Shown here: positions 5,922 to 6,047 of the stretch, piece by piece
How positions within the stretch are numbered: position 1 is the first letter of the stretch
Layout of the letters: every line of letters starts with the position of its first letter
DNA from: Cytophagales bacterium
GTDB taxonomy: Bacteria > Bacteroidota > Bacteroidia > Cytophagales > Cyclobacteriaceae
Direction of reading: 5' to 3'
DNA: 6,047 bases
NCBI GenBank assembly: GCA_029262955.1
Contig: JAJCYL010000436.1
Span: forward strand, 1 to 6,047
Made by a program: the position numbers and the translations under genes
The notes under the pieces: generated by a model
The model's input: only the letters and a program-made list of their open reading frames with translations
Told to the model about the DNA's origin: nothing
The model's database searches: none

Positions 5922-6047
5922 ATGAATAAAGTTGTAATAAGTGATAGCCATTTAATATCACTTTACAAAAATGGAAACGAGGAGGCATTTGCGGAATTGC
6001 TCAAAAGACACAAGTCGAAGGTCTTTACAACTATTTATCTCATCGTG
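5922..6047 (+). CDS. RNA polymerase sigma factor, ECF/sigma-70 family, 3'-truncated
   Basis: Only the first 42 codons are present and the frame runs open to the window edge. The fragment matches the start of sigma region 2 in ECF factors: SDSHLISLYKNGNEEAFAELLKRH at 7-30 (family pattern 'd..Li..y..Gne.AF..L..rh'), then KVFTTIYLIV at 33-42, the region 2.1 helix leading towards the -10 recognition helix. ECF factors of this group are about 180-200 residues, so roughly three quarters of the gene lies to the right. The ATG at 5922 places the conserved block at the expected distance from the N-terminus. It has a separate predicted promoter and a leader of about 80 bases, so it is probably not part of the lipoprotein transcript. 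Its regulon and any anti-sigma partner are outside the window. Confidence 0.88.
   Translation, partial: MNKVVISDSHLISLYKNGNEEAFAELLKRHKSKVFTTIYLIV

Overview
This is a 6 kb AT-rich chromosomal window, most likely from a member of the Bacteroidota and possibly a Cytophagales-type lineage. Four signs point there. Several start-proximal regions carry promoter words of the Bacteroidota sigma type (-7 TAnnTTTG, with a -33 TTG/TTTG about 20 bases upstream). Shine-Dalgarno sequences are weak or absent. The ferritin has an N-terminal extension I associate with this group. The YraN, ManA and ECF sigma proteins also resemble those I know from it. The lineage call is an inference from protein style, not a search result.

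Layout, left to right. (1) Positions 2-1540, plus strand: the 3' part of a family-5 (oligopeptide/dipeptide type) ABC transporter substrate-binding protein, whose true start lies left of the window. (2) Positions 1575-2566, minus strand: a non-heme ferritin and a YraN-family (UPF0102) nuclease-like protein. The ferritin converges on the transporter gene across a 34-base gap that holds a 15-base tandem duplication able to fold as a hairpin. (3) Positions 2608-5016, plus strand: a tight three-gene unit of a class I mannose-6-phosphate isomerase, the octanoyltransferase LipB and a stand-alone PolB-type 3'-5' exonuclease, with start/stop overlaps at both junctions. It diverges from yraN, and the two predicted promoters are interlocked in a gap of only 41 bases. 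(4) Positions 5080-5667, plus strand: a lipoprotein with five MORN-variant repeats and its own predicted promoter. (5) Positions 5668-5921: a non-coding stretch with two hairpins and a well-formed promoter whose spacer contains a dyad. (6) Positions 5922-6047: the first 42 codons of an ECF-type sigma factor, cut by the window edge.

The genes are mostly housekeeping: iron storage, sugar-phosphate interconversion, lipoate attachment, nucleic-acid processing and peptide uptake. The manA-lipB-exonuclease unit looks like co-transcription of unrelated functions rather than one pathway. I found no mobile element, CRISPR array, RNA gene, phage gene or recognisable defence system. The points worth a second look are regulatory and structural: the interlocked divergent promoters, the dyad inside the sigma-factor promoter, and the in-frame duplication that doubles the ferritin stop codon.
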